Both the position numbers and the translations under genes were made by a program. Source: Glandiceps talaboti (lineage: Eukaryota; Hemichordata; Enteropneusta; Spengelidae). Taken from it: DNA of 64,000 nucleotides. Position 1 is the stretch's first letter; every line of letters starts with the position of its first letter. The notes under the pieces were generated by a model. That model saw nothing but the letters and a program-made list of their open reading frames with translations, had not been told where the DNA came from and made no database searches. Shown here one piece after another: positions 1 through 12,997 of this stretch. The stretch is taken from assembly GCF_964340395.1 (NCBI RefSeq), contig NC_135558.1, positions 4,482,001 to 4,546,000 of the forward strand, given 5' to 3'.

Positions 1-1
1 A

Positions 2-127
2 TACAAGATCTTTATTGTGAAGTACACCTATGAAGTCTTCAAAGCAAACTTGAAGGGCCATGAGGAATATAAAAAGGCATTTCTGGTGACCACTATCATT
101 AAGTTGCAAAATGTATTCTCCAATGTG
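2..127 (+). CDS. Possible 3' end of an unrecognised plus-strand gene
   Basis: From base 2 one frame stays open for 41 codons, ends in TAG and is followed within about 10 bases by AATAAA. The peptide starts YKIFIVKYTYEVFKANLKGH and is rich in alternating beta-type residues. It lies in what should be an intron of the minus-strand HSPA5 gene, whose last exons are beyond the left edge. It may be a nested gene end, a processed fragment or a chance frame. I do not recognise it; a faint likeness to an NTR/TIMP-type beta barrel is only an impression. Confidence 0.22.
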
Positions 128-435
128 TAGAAATAAAAGGTTTTAAATTCAACCTCATTGGGAGCAAGTTTATGTCATTTCATATTAAACTTGTATCTAT
201 CTCTTCAAGTTCGAGTCTCCCTACGAAGTGTGTATTCTCTGTAGTTGGACTGATCTGGACTGAAACATGTTTGGCATCAGTTTATTTCTATATCGTAGTC
301 ATTGCATGACTGCGACAAACTCTGTATAATTACTTCAATATAAATTCTTTTCAACTGTATATGGTAAATTATTCTATAGACATGCAACGATAATATACAC
401 ATCTTCACATTGCTATCAAAACCACGTTTTTCTTA

Positions 436-2719
<2,284 letters not shown>

Positions 2720-3917
2720 CTTTTTTATCTACAACAGAATGAGGGAAGGACATATGTTAGAGCTGATATCTGCTGGATAGATTTGTATCAGCAATATGGA
2801 GGAAGCGGTACATATTTGGTAAATTATGAATTACAAGATGTTTAATATTAGGCAGTTCATATTGATACTGTCATATTTGATCTCATGGATTTCCTTTCAT
2901 TTTCAATACACGTATTAGATAACACATTACACAAGCTGGGAGCGGGCTCAGCATCTGTGTCTTTGTCATCTTTGTGCCAGTAAGCATTCTGTTGACAGTG
3001 TATCATTCAATTTTGTAATTGCATACCTCATTTTATGGCCTTTGCCCATTGAAAACAATGACCAATATGTTCTTATAAAACTTCATCATATTTTATCTAA
3101 AAATTCTAAGGGGCGAGAAATTGGTATACTTGACACGAGATAATGTCACACCCACTCATCCATATGGCATTGTTAAAGGTAGGCCATTGATTAAAGTTTG
3201 CCACGTGTGTACAAAAGCAACCAATCGAATGCCGCTACGACTACCGACAATGGCATAAATGAGGTTACAGTTTACACACACGGTCAGCTTGAATGAAACC
3301 TCAATTTCAATTTTCAAGGACACCGTTACTTGAGTCATTTGTACCCTAGCAAGAACGACGCCTAATAAATGTGTCCTAGAAGAATCCAAGGTGATATCAT
3401 GCAGTGCAGTTGCTTAGAATCTTTGGGGGCTCATCCCTAACTATGCGATCAGTTAGATTCCAATTTGCAAAGAACATAAGTTCACCCGGAAATACGGTAG
3501 ATTTAATACTGAACTCCCATAGTCGATGACCAACACTTCACTATTCTTGATTCTAACTACTGTGACACAGCAATCAGACTGTCTCTGGGCAATATTTATA
3601 AGCATATGCGAGCAGAGGCGAACATAGTATTAAAGTCGACATGGTGATGGCCGATCCTCAGTCACACACCTAGGTATGGAAGTACATTATTGTGTATTAC
3701 CACAGTAGGTGATACTTCCATAGTATGTGGGACTCGGATACGCCAAGAATTATAATAAATAAACACAACAATTACAAACGTTGACTGTATAACAAATACC
3801 ATACTATGTGTCTATACGCAAAAGGCAAGAAGTTTGCAGTGCGAAAACTTAAAACCCATCACTTCCGCAGAAAATCAGTCACATAATTATGATGGAGACA
3901 AAATCCAGAAGAATTAC

Positions 3918-4103
3918 CTGTTTGTTAATGGATGAGTGCTCTTCTGTCTTCTGATCACAGAATCTGTCCTATTTGACAATGTAACGTTGAAGTTATGTCT
4001 ACGTAAACTAGACACCTTCGTTTTACTTGTTCAATATGTCAGCTGTGTAGCGTTCACGTTAGTTTTAGCTCAAGCGAGCCCATCGTGGCTCTCTCTGATT
4101 GGC
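3918..4103 (-). promoter_or_regulatory. HSPA5: HSPA5 first (non-coding) exon and core promoter
   Basis: The minus strand has a donor at 3917/3918 (ACAG|GTAATT), and the coding exon has an acceptor just before ATAAAAAAGATG at 2728, so the 5' UTR is split by an intron of about 1.2 kb. The transcription start should lie near 4030-4060, just downstream of the CCAAT/CCACG boxes. The exact start is inferred. Confidence 0.6.
4084..4102 (-). promoter_or_regulatory. ER stress response element, exact CCAAT-N9-CCACG
   Basis: Read on the minus strand this is CCAAT, nine bases, CCACG, the full ERSE consensus bound by NF-Y together with ATF6 or XBP1. It sits tens of bases upstream of the inferred HSPA5 start, as in vertebrate BiP promoters. 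Confidence 0.85.
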
Positions 4104-4116
4104 CGATAACCGGCTT

Positions 4117-4135
4117 GCTGGCCGTTGTTGATTGG
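4117..4135 (-). promoter_or_regulatory. Second ERSE-like box, CCAAT-N9-CCAGC
   Basis: A second CCAAT with exact N9 spacing and a degenerate CCAGC half-site lies 14 bases upstream of the first box. Vertebrate BiP promoters also carry several ERSEs of unequal strength. A CACGTG E-box follows near 4147. Confidence 0.6.
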
Positions 4136-5468
4136 TTCCATCAAGTCACGTGGTACCAAGGTGGCTCGCCATCGTTTTTACACGTCACTTTAGCGAAATT
4201 CCGGAAATACACGACTATTTCACGATAACATGACGAAATAAATAAGGAAATGGTGATATTTTGTTTACGTCGCAGGAAAATATCACAATTTTCCGTAATA
4301 AATGACCCTGCAATTTTTACATCATCTTGACCTCAATTGTTGGGAAAAAATTGGCAGGTCTGTAGATTTCGACGATTTATTTATTTGTTCAAATGCGTTC
4401 GTCTGTAGCCGATCACCATTCGGTAAACCTCGGTAGGGGGCTTTTCCCTATCTTCCTGAGAAGAATCTATACACGTGCAACCGCTGTCTCAGCCAGGTTG
4501 GCCTCTCATTCGATCCAGCGTTTCGGAGAAGGCAAGTGTATGTATACTGCCGTTTTAGTCAGGTTAACCCTCAAAAAGCTCGTCCAGTGTGACTGTAGGT
4601 TTTCATAGATCTGTCTCATTGCCAGGTTTGTATGAAAAAAATGATACAGCTCAGACGACTTAAATTTGCGTTTGATTTTCAAGGGAACGTGCAAGTCTGC
4701 AACGCCTTTGGTAAGCTGAGCACGTGTTCGCATAGTGAGCTTGCTGGCAGGCCGGACTTTGCCAGGGTATTGAGTATTTAAGTCACAGCAATTCTGTTTG
4801 GAATTCCATTTTTCAGTGAACGGGGAGTTTAAACAAATTCAAAATAAGTTTAATTGTCTTAATTTCCGTTCATTCTATTGCGAAAATTGCGTTCTTCCTA
4901 TGATGGAATGCGATAACTTTCGTCTTGAAAACATGAAATTTAAATCAGTAAACTTGTCAAGTCAATAGTGTACAAAAATGGGGTGAGGACATTTATAGTA
5001 TCAGCGTCTGATACAATGAACTTGCAATGTAGCTGAAAATAGATTGACAAGGACAGTATACATGTGCTAGAGACTTGGCAAGATTTACTTAAAGTGTAGT
5101 GTATGCACGTGGTATCACATTATGAATAACGACTACAGTAGTACCAAAAATGTTCCTACTGTTGGAATGTCCGATCTTGCCATTCAGATAAGAGAACCAT
5201 TATATCATACTTATACTGTCGTGTAGTTGTATTACTAAATTATATATTTAAATATCTTGGTGAATGAAATGACAGCAAGCATTTGTAAATTGTAATTGGT
5301 TCATGACACCATGTGGCAAGATGAATACTTAATGAATGAATAATACTTAGATTGCAAGCTGTCCTGCCAGTGTGAAATACTAGCAAGAGGTAAATTTTGA
5401 TATCCAAAACTTCTATTCCTCATTGGAAATCTAAAGTTTCACTTTAGTTCCACTGTTGGACTAGTAAT

Positions 5469-5552
5469 CATGTATCTGTGATGAAAACAAGATAGGGACA
5501 AATGAGAAAGCCATGATTATTTATCAATGGATCGATAGGACTGAGATACATG
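5469..5552 (+). ncRNA. C/D-box snoRNA, SNORD74-like copy 1
   Basis: C box GTGATGA at 5478, D box CTGA at 5541, closed by an 8-bp stem CATGTATC/GATACATG. The 5' guide contains GATAGGGACA, complementary to the 28S rRNA UGUCCCUAUC segment addressed by vertebrate SNORD74. The 3' guide GGATCGATAGG matches the 28S CCUAUCGAUCC segment of many non-vertebrates. An acceptor follows 84 bases after the D box. Targets are from memory. Confidence 0.8.
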
Positions 5553-5771
5553 ATGGAATGACTTCTGTAGAATTTAATCTCGAAATTGAGAATTAGTTTT
5601 ATCACGACATTTTTTTTATTCATCAGCAGAGAGAAATTGTAATCTGGTGGATGATGGCAAGCCAAGATTTGAATGACAAGCTGTTACCAATGTTGCAGAA
5701 TACATTCTGTAGGCAAGTATTTATGATTTGTTACACTCTGTCAACTGTTCATTCCATCATCGAGTCACGAT

Positions 5772-5859
5772 ATGCACAAATGATGACACCTAGATAGGGA
5801 CAAATGACAAAACCATGGTTAGTTCCTTAAATGGGGACATAGGACGGTCTGATGTGCAT
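5772..5859 (+). ncRNA. C/D-box snoRNA, SNORD74-like copy 2
   Basis: C box ATGATGA at 5780, D box CTGA at 5849, terminal stem ATGCACA/TGTGCAT of 7 bp. It shares the GATAGGGACAAATGA core with copy 1 but has a different 3' guide (GGGGACATAGGACGGT), whose target I cannot name. Almost identical to copy 3. Confidence 0.85.
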
Positions 5860-6086
5860 CTTTCATGTGTGTTAACTTACTCTTGGTACCTTTTTCCGAT
5901 ATTTCAATGTACAGGTACACAAACAAACCACTTGGTAAACCATGATTATGAATATGAAAATGCAGCTGGAATGGTGCTGACTTAGCCACAGATTCAAAGC
6001 ATTATTGTTATTGAAGGAATTCCTTTAACTGTTATTTCTGATTATTGTTTTCAGCATAAAACTACTAGTACAAGTAGTCTTTGGCA

Positions 6087-6203
6087 GTGTAGACCAATGG
6101 GACAAGCTGTGACAAGTGTTGACCAATGGGACAAGCTGTGACAAGTGTTGACCAATGGAACAAGCTGTGACAGAAGTGTAGACCAATGGGGACAAGCCAT
6201 GAC
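6087..6203 (+). repeat. Tandem repeat, unit about 29 bp, four copies
   Basis: Four imperfect copies of a unit with GACCAATGGGACAAGCTGTG lie between snoRNA copies 2 and 3. No box motifs of C/D type are present, so this looks like an ordinary short minisatellite. Confidence 0.85.
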
Positions 6204-6309
6204 ATTACAATGGATGCCAATGTGAAAGGCTGTGACATTATGTACAAAAGGTAATTAGTCATGATGACACTCTTCTATGTTAATTAAGTTGCATCACTCC
6301 CACAAATGA

Positions 6310-6397
6310 TATGCACAAATGATGACACCTAGATAGGGACAAATGACAAAACCATGGTTAGTTCCTTAAATGGGGACATAGGACGGTCTGATGTGCA
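6310..6397 (+). ncRNA. C/D-box snoRNA, SNORD74-like copy 3
   Basis: A near-exact copy of the 5772-5859 snoRNA about 540 bases downstream: C box at 6319, D box at 6388, stem TGCACA/TGTGCA. Flanking sequence is not conserved, so the conserved unit is the snoRNA itself. Confidence 0.85.
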
Positions 6398-8140
6398 ATA
6401 ATCCATTCCAGCTTCTTTCATTGATTTTGCAAACAGGAGCCTGAACTACAGCAATAAGTTAAGCTTACAATGATTAAAAAGTGGGAAACGGCTTTTAAAC
6501 TTGCTAGCATAGATATTGAATTGTTCCAATGTTTTGTGGTTATAAAAATTGGCGATAAAAGCACAGTAGCTTTCAGATCAGAATACTGTAAGAGGTGAAG
6601 AATTGACAAGCAACTGTTTCTTACTAGGGAATCGGGTAGTCAGAGAGTATGAATTTCTGACATTTCCAGAAAAAAAAATAACTGGAAATGGTAAAAGACC
6701 GACGAAGTTATCAGATGCCTGTATATCTCTTGATCTAATTTTTTTGGTTTGGCCCATGTGGAGGGAAAAGTAATTGGAAAAATGATATCTACATGTATAT
6801 GAAGCTTAGTGCCATATGCCCAGTAATAAAATCTTATTGTGTTGTCATAGTAAACAAGCTTTGTCATTTCAGTATGGTGTGTATTGACTAATATGTATTT
6901 CAAAACATTGTTTTTTGGGGACAGTCATGGTTATGATTTTGACTTGACGAGAGCCAATTAGAAAGCGACAAGTCATTACTGTCAGTGATGATGCATCATA
7001 AATGGTGGCTATTTATAAATGATGGGTTTGTCACCTATAATTGTATGCTAATCCTCATATACATATAGGTTATTTATAAATGCGTAGCATTTACAAGGGT
7101 CAGTTGAATGATATCTATGAGGTGATCTTTTCAGCAGTGTGTTTTTGCTAAAAGTTTAGGGTAAACACCTAATAAAAATTGCATAGATTCCATATCTCCA
7201 AACCATACTTTTGATGGGAATTTTAGTAAAAAATCTTGAAGTCTGGTAGATCTTGCTTAACTGCGCCAAAAAAAAACACTTCTGGCAACAACTACCTCTG
7301 GAAATAACTTCTTTTATTCCTTTTCAAATTTTGCAAAATTACTATTTTTCATTTTATATTCATCCCATATGTCACCATGTATTCATTCAGGATCCTGAGA
7401 TGAGTAATATTGTCTCCCTGATAGATGGTGTTCTTTGAAAATATAGAGATTCATTCTTGTGCACTGTCCTGTAAAAATACTGTGTAAAGCTAATGGTTAG
7501 AAAGTCTCATCATTCAGTTTACTGCAAATGTAGACTGCAAGATATGTCGTGCGTTGTTCAGCCCTATCAAGATTCTAAACCCAAGTACTGGCTTATAGCA
7601 TCGCATGAATGGTTGTATCTTATAGACTACTGTGGTGATATACAACATTTTAGGTGGAAGAACTTACCTCTAATGTTCACAGTCCTAGGGTATGAACCCC
7701 CACCCCACCCCTGCTCAGTGTATATTAGTCTTGAAAAAAACCCTATGAAATCAACCTACTATTTCATGTACTTTTGAGAATTGTATGTTGTAGATTAGAA
7801 CAGATTTGAATGACATTGAAAATATGAGAACGGCGGTCATAAACAAATGCCTTTTGCTTTGTTGTGTATTCTCTTTTTGAAATGCGAGTTTTGTCAAACT
7901 GATAGTTATCTCTTTTAATCAGGTAAAAAGAAATTAAAGGAATCCAAAGTTATTTGGTTGAAATGTATTGGGAACCACAAGATGTCTGGAATCAGGCTAA
8001 AACAGTAAGTGCATGTTTTGAATGTAAGCCATGTCATTGTCTGAAATATTGAATACAAAAAAGTGCCAGTTTACAATGTACATTGAACCTTAATTCCTAA
8101 CAACGTATGAAGTAAAACTACAAAAAATGAAAAGTCTGTT

Positions 8141-8217
8141 CCTTGCTGATGATGCTACTTATTTGCTACTCTTGACCGCTTGCATGACGACATTCCACCA
8201 AGATCTCTGAAGCAAGG
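8141..8217 (+). ncRNA. C/D-box snoRNA, SNORD76/SNORD24-like
   Basis: C box TGATGA at 8147, D box CTGA at 8207, terminal stem CCTTGCT/AGCAAGG. The 5' guide ATTTGCTACTCTTGA matches the guide of vertebrate SNORD76 as I remember it, and the 3' guide CCACCAAGATC matches that of SNORD24; both address neighbouring 28S sites. The next exon starts 92 bases after the D box. Confidence 0.85.
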
Positions 8218-8452
8218 TAGTCCAACAAAATTAATTTGCTTGATTTCTAAGTCCAAGTAACATTATTTATGAAAAATACTGTATACTTTTTCACTTTCAG
8301 GTGAAAATGGTGATCTTCAACCAAAGTTTGCAAGGTAAGTACAGAGCAATGCAGGCTTATAATTTATGAATTCACTATAAGAAAATGCTACCTCCCCTCC
8401 ATGCGGCAGTTGTTTGCCTCCTCCCCACCCCCATCTAGAATGTTTTGACATG

Positions 8453-8541
8453 GTGGTTATTGTGATGATACAAATCTGAGTGATCCATCTGATTGTTTAT
8501 TCAAATTGATGACAACTCTTGGTCCTATCTGATATCACCAC
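8453..8541 (+). ncRNA. C/D-box snoRNA candidate, target unassigned
   Basis: C box GTGATGA at 8462, a C'-like TTGATGA at 8508, D box CTGA at 8529 and a GTGGT/ACCAC closing stem. The guide before the D box, GGTCCTAT, could pair with the 18S AUAGGACC segment over 8 bases. The next acceptor is about 95 bases downstream. Weaker stem than its neighbours. Confidence 0.6.
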
Positions 8542-9599
8542 TAACAACAGATCAATAAGATCATTTATGAATGAAGAATACCTGTATTCTGTTAATCTGA
8601 CGATTTTGCTGTCTTTATTTTCCTAGGGTTATTGAGGATCACATTGGGAATATTCAGCGACTGTCAGAAGATGGATTAGTGAAGGTAAATAATGAAACTT
8701 TTTGTAAAAAGTCTGGACATCATAAACCCTGTAGAGGGGGTTTATGATAAATTACATTACTGCAAACTATTGAAATATGACAATTTATTCTTTCTCTAGT
8801 ACGAAAATAATAACCTTTTTACTCTTTACATGGTAAGGAGTGGAACAAGTGCGTTTTTTTGAACTTCCTGGAGTTTAAATGAAAATAACGTAAAACAAAG
8901 ACAAATGTCCATGAGTATTGCGAATCAGTATTTTATATCAGTATTTAGTATTAGAGTATTTACTATAGTTTGGCTGTAAAATAACTTTGTTCTTTAACCC
9001 TGTATATACAAGCTAGCAAGACTATAATGCCAATGATGTTTTTACCAGCCTTCAAGGTACTTAGAAAGCCATGCTGAGACATTATTTCAGGTATACTGAG
9101 GCATTGTAGTCATATCTATTTATAGTTGGCCATACAATCTATTCCAGAGGCAACTCAGGCTGGATTATTTTTAGCTGTGATATTGACTGGTAGTCATTTC
9201 AGAAGTAACATGTTTATAAAATGTTAGAATAATCTTTCACAATCTGTACACATCTATAAACAATACAGTTATGTTTCTGGTTTCCCCATTTATAAAAACA
9301 CCATTCTGAAAGATTATGTATTACAGCACAAATCTAAGAAAGCTCACAGTGTAAAATGTTTTGTTTTCTTATCTTTGATCAGTGTTAAAAATATCTGACT
9401 ACATAGCCTAATGATCTATGATGCACACAGAAGACAAATAGTTCCTTGATAATGGAAGGTCAAATCTTGCAAAGGTAAGGATGTGAAAGATTCTTTATCT
9501 GCAGTATTCCTAGAACAATGATTTAATCAAATATTCATACTAAAAAATAACTTGCACTGACAAAGAGTTTGTACAGAATGAAAATAATTGCCATAGTTA

Positions 9600-9680
9600 C
9601 CATAACCAATGATGTTTACTTCAAGGTTCACTGAAATCAAATGTGTTGAAAAATCACTAGTGAAATCCTGAGGTTTATGG
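9600..9680 (+). ncRNA. C/D-box snoRNA, target unassigned
   Basis: C box ATGATGT at 9609, D' CTGA at 9631, D box CTGA at 9668, stem CCATAACC/GGTTTATGG with one bulged base. The next exon starts 88 bases after the D box. Neither guide matches an rRNA segment I can recall. Confidence 0.75.
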
Positions 9681-9955
9681 CAACTAGTTTGTAGAATTCA
9701 TGATTACAATGTATGATACACAATATACTGATTGTCTGTCTCATTTCATTTGTCAATAGGTATGTTTTAGTCCCATAAATGGAGAAAATGACAAATTTTA
9801 TCTTCAAAAATGTACAGGTAAGTTTCAAATATATTGAATGTGAAGGATTTTCGAATTTTTGTCCTACAGTATGATGAGGTGAAGGTTACAAGTTTGATTA
9901 TATTTGGTATTTTAGTCATGAGACAAAAAACAACTGTGTACAAATACAGACCATG

Positions 9956-10049
9956 TCAAGCTTTGCATGATGATCGCATAGTTCAGCCGATGTTACTATG
10001 ACGAAGAACTAGCAATTTAGTCTTTTGCCCCTATCTGAGTCTAGCTTGA
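9956..10049 (+). ncRNA. SNORD80: SNORD80-like C/D-box snoRNA, copy 1
   Basis: C box ATGATGA at 9967, D box CTGA at 10035, stem TCAAGCT/AGCTTGA. The guide before D, AGTCTTTTGCCCCTAT, pairs with the 28S AUAGGGGCGAAAGACU segment with one G:U. The 5' guide GCATAGTTCA pairs with UGAACUAUGC. This double guide is that of vertebrate U80 and yeast snR60, predicted to direct 2'-O-methylation at two 28S sites. Confidence 0.9.
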
Positions 10050-10390
10050 CGTGATGACTAACCAGAAAATCCAATATGTGATGTTTTACACAGACATTTG
10101 AACCTTGCACTATATTTCATCTTGTAGGCAAAAGAAAACGCGTATTTGAAGAAATATCTTCATGTACTCTGAAGTAAGTTTTCACAGTATTTCTATCTAA
10201 CGTACCAGTTTATACAAATGTGTTTATTGAGTACCATTGACACATGGGTAGTTTATATTAATGTTGGAGAAGGGACTTGAATTGAGGAGGCAAGGGTACA
10301 ATATTTTGTTGACCAGACCAGTAAACTTCAAAGACAATTTGAATGTATTTTAGTGTTGGTCGATTCTGATTTGAAATTTGCACTTGTAAA

Positions 10391-10485
10391 TCAAGCTTAC
10401 TATGATGATCGCATAGTTCAGCCGATGTTACTATGACGAAGAACTAGCAATTTTAGTCTTTTGCCCCTATCTGAGTCTAGCTTGA
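10391..10485 (+). ncRNA. SNORD80: SNORD80-like C/D-box snoRNA, copy 2
   Basis: Nearly identical to the copy in the preceding intron: C box at 10402, D box at 10471, stem TCAAGCT/AGCTTGA and the same two guides. In both introns the next exon starts about 87-90 bases after the D box. Confidence 0.9.
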
Positions 10486-11337
10486 CGTGATGAAACCAAT
10501 GTGTAGTCTACATATTTGAATTTTATACCTTGTACTGAATTTTATGTTTTTCTTTACAGATGAAATTTCCCTCGGGTCTTTCTGCATATACTGAACCAGG
10601 TATGTAAAAAAAAACCAATAAGCCAAGGACCAAAAATTTTCATCAGCTTGCTACTAGATCATATGATTTACTAACGTTATAACACACAAACAGTTACAAG
10701 TATTTAGCATAGCTACAATCATACAATATTATCTTTTCATCAAACTTGTTTTTTGATGTATTTCAACACCTGCCAATATTTGTAAGGTAAGGGACGATCG
10801 CACAATGTCACACATACTCAATAAACAATATCCATTCATTTAGGGGGAAAGGGGGAGGTCTGGTGTCACTGTCAATGCGATTGCTGAACTTCATTTTCAC
10901 ACTTCTCACCAAATTTTAAAAACTTTCAAGTGTTCAATGATAAAAGGTTCTATACTGAACTACCAAGATGTTATTGTTAAAGTTGATTAAAATATACTAC
11001 TTGTGTGATATGTATTGCTGGTTATCAGGTTAGCATTAATATGTTTATCATGTGTTGAAATTGCATCGATCATAGTGGTTTGACTGCTACAGTTTTACAG
11101 GTTATATACTGTATATAAGCGTGTCATTGTCGCACTTGGGAATATTTGTTTAGGGGGAGGGGATTTTGGCCTAAGCGAACTAAGTTTGTTTATTAAGCAT
11201 GTGTGACATAGTGCACGATCATCCTTAAGTAGGGCAACCATTTCAAGGGCTTACAACAATGACAATGTCACACATCCAATGCCAAATGAATGATGGTAGC
11301 AAACACAACCTTGCCGAGCCATACAGTAGTTGTTCAA

Positions 11338-11430
11338 ATTGTCTTGTGATGATCATGATCTGTACTGATCTAAATGATGGCTGGAAGTCGTATGACTTCA
11401 GTAAATCTATTAGCTCTAACTGAAGACAAT
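11338..11430 (+). ncRNA. SNORD44: SNORD44-like C/D-box snoRNA
   Basis: C box GTGATGA at 11346, D box CTGA at 11420, stem ATTGTCTT/AAGACAAT. The guide TATTAGCTCTAA before the D box is complementary to 18S UUAGAGCUAAUA, the site of vertebrate SNORD44. Confidence 0.9.
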
Positions 11431-11812
11431 GATCTGAAAGTAAGAGTTTGTAAGAATGTGTAGAGATACATTTATCATATCACACTTATCTTCCTTCAGC
11501 AGAGGTAGATGTAAAGCTTAGTGGGACAGATTTATATGGAAGAATGAAGATGAAGAACCTACCTCTACAGATTACTCTAACAGGTATGTGTACACATTTG
11601 TTGAAATATTATAAATGAAATACTGTCAAATTCTATTCTTTTAAAGGATTTAAATTTCTCTATAAAGAGAATTTGGTTGTTTTTCCAAGATCACTGATGT
11701 AGGAAGGTATGCATGGTATATATGAAAAATATTTTTAAAACAGTGAAAATCAAGTATTTCGCAGTAAAAGTAAACTTTCAAGTCATATCTGTATTGTGCT
11801 AGGAGTAAATCT

Positions 11813-11899
11813 GTACAACTATGATGAGTATTATAGGATGCCCCCATATGACACCAAAGTGATTATTATCCTCAGTCATATATACATCTGATGTTGTAC
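11813..11899 (+). ncRNA. C/D-box snoRNA, target unassigned
   Basis: C box ATGATGA at 11821, C'-like GTGATTA near 11861, D box CTGA at 11888, stem GTACAAC/GTTGTAC. One snoRNA in this intron, as in its neighbours. A GGATGCCCCCAT stretch may be a guide, but I find no convincing rRNA partner. Confidence 0.8.
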
Positions 11900-12262
11900 A
11901 GACTAGAAGGAAATAATTCCTGAACTTCAAGATACAATGAAAGAATAGATTGCTGTAAAAATGACAATCATTAGCTTGACTAATTAACATGATTGCTTTG
12001 TTTGTAGGTCTTATAAAAGTTCAATGGTGATAGTGGTACCTGCTTTGGCATGGTAAGTTGACCCATAGCTGTATTGTCATGTGAGTGTGTGGGACGAGAA
12101 TTTGTCAATTGCCGGTGTCGTTATCGCCTGAATATTCAGACGTACAACGTTGGTGTCAGATACAGAATCAGATTAACAGTGAAACTAGTTTCTTATTGAG
12201 ACTCAGATTCAGCCTGTAGAAGTGAAATTTTATGGTGGGTGGAATGTGGGATCATATAGATG

Positions 12263-12281
12263 TGGGGGGGGGGGGGGGGGG
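12263..12281 (+). repeat. Poly-G run
   Basis: An unbroken run of about 19 G in a snoRNA-host intron. It could form G-quadruplexes and is a likely length-variable or error-prone site. Confidence 0.95.
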
Positions 12282-12536
12282 GACTACATGAGGCTGAATT
12301 TGAGGCTCAAAGTGAGACCATTTTAAGTATGATTTTAATACCTGTATAAAGCAAGGTTTGTAAAAACACATCATATTATCAATACTAAAATGCAACACAA
12401 AGTCGTCAAATTTCCAGTGATTTTGATTTTGAGCATTTGTCTGCTGTTGCAGCCAACAATAGTGTGTGTGTGTGTGTGTGTAGCAAAATTATGCTGAAAT
12501 GTTACAGAAACATCAGATAAATTATCGTGTCAACCT

Positions 12537-12619
12537 GTGGACACCAATGATGAAAATTCTTGATTCTGCCATATGATAACATATGAAATAAAAACACCGT
12601 TCACTCCTGAGGTGTCCAC
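12537..12619 (+). ncRNA. C/D-box snoRNA, target unassigned
   Basis: C box ATGATGA at 12547, D box CTGA at 12607, with a perfect 9-bp stem GTGGACACC/GGTGTCCAC, the strongest closing stem of the set. The next exon starts about 91 bases after the D box. A CTTGATT segment might pair with 18S AAUCAAG, but this is weak. Confidence 0.85.
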
Positions 12620-12914
12620 CTAAGTTAGATGCATTGCATAGAAGGTTGTAAAATAATAAAACTCTGCATCATTTTAATTAATCACCCATTTCTCTATAGG
12701 TGTGCTGCAGGATCTGATGCATTGATAGATACTGGTAACGAGACCACTGTAGTACACTAACATATCAGGTAATTTAACCATCGTTTTCATGGATTTCACC
12801 AGAGTATGATTTGCCACCATATTGCCGTATGTCAAGTGCTCAAGTGAGTAGATCTGTTTAGTCACGCTACAAAAAAATTCACAACCAAAATGAGTCTTTG
12901 CTTTGATGTATAAT

Positions 12915-12997
12915 TATGGTGAATGATGTTACCTTTTTTGTGGGAATCTCTCTGAAAAATACTGAAGAGAAATTAATACAAAATCTCTGACACCATA
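12915..12997 (+). ncRNA. SNORD79: SNORD79-like C/D-box snoRNA
   Basis: C box ATGATGT at 12923, D' CTGA at 12952, D box CTGA at 12987, stem TATGGTG/CACCATA. The guide GGGAATCTCT before D' is complementary to 28S GAGAUUCCC, the site of vertebrate SNORD79. The next exon starts 73 bases after the D box. Confidence 0.85.

Noticed and set aside
4506-4733. Minus-strand frame of 75 codons upstream of HSPA5
   Set aside because: No homology, no splice context, and it lies in the GC-richer promoter zone of the divergent gene pair.
7493-7777. A 94-codon plus-strand frame in the snoRNA host region
   Set aside because: Ends in low-complexity sequence, matches nothing I know, and lacks convincing splice sites; likely intronic chance frame.
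9020-9090. Possible C/D snoRNA with an ATAATG/CATTAT stem
   Set aside because: Boxes are only about 45 bases apart, the C box is imperfect, and the intron already has a well-placed snoRNA at 9600.
8302-10172. A reading frame of about 65 codons across four snoRNA-host exons (LQPKFARVIEDHIGNIQRLS and on)
   Set aside because: It does not extend through the other exons, has no recognisable homology, and GAS5-type hosts carry only short non-conserved frames. Kept as non-coding, though a short peptide cannot be excluded.
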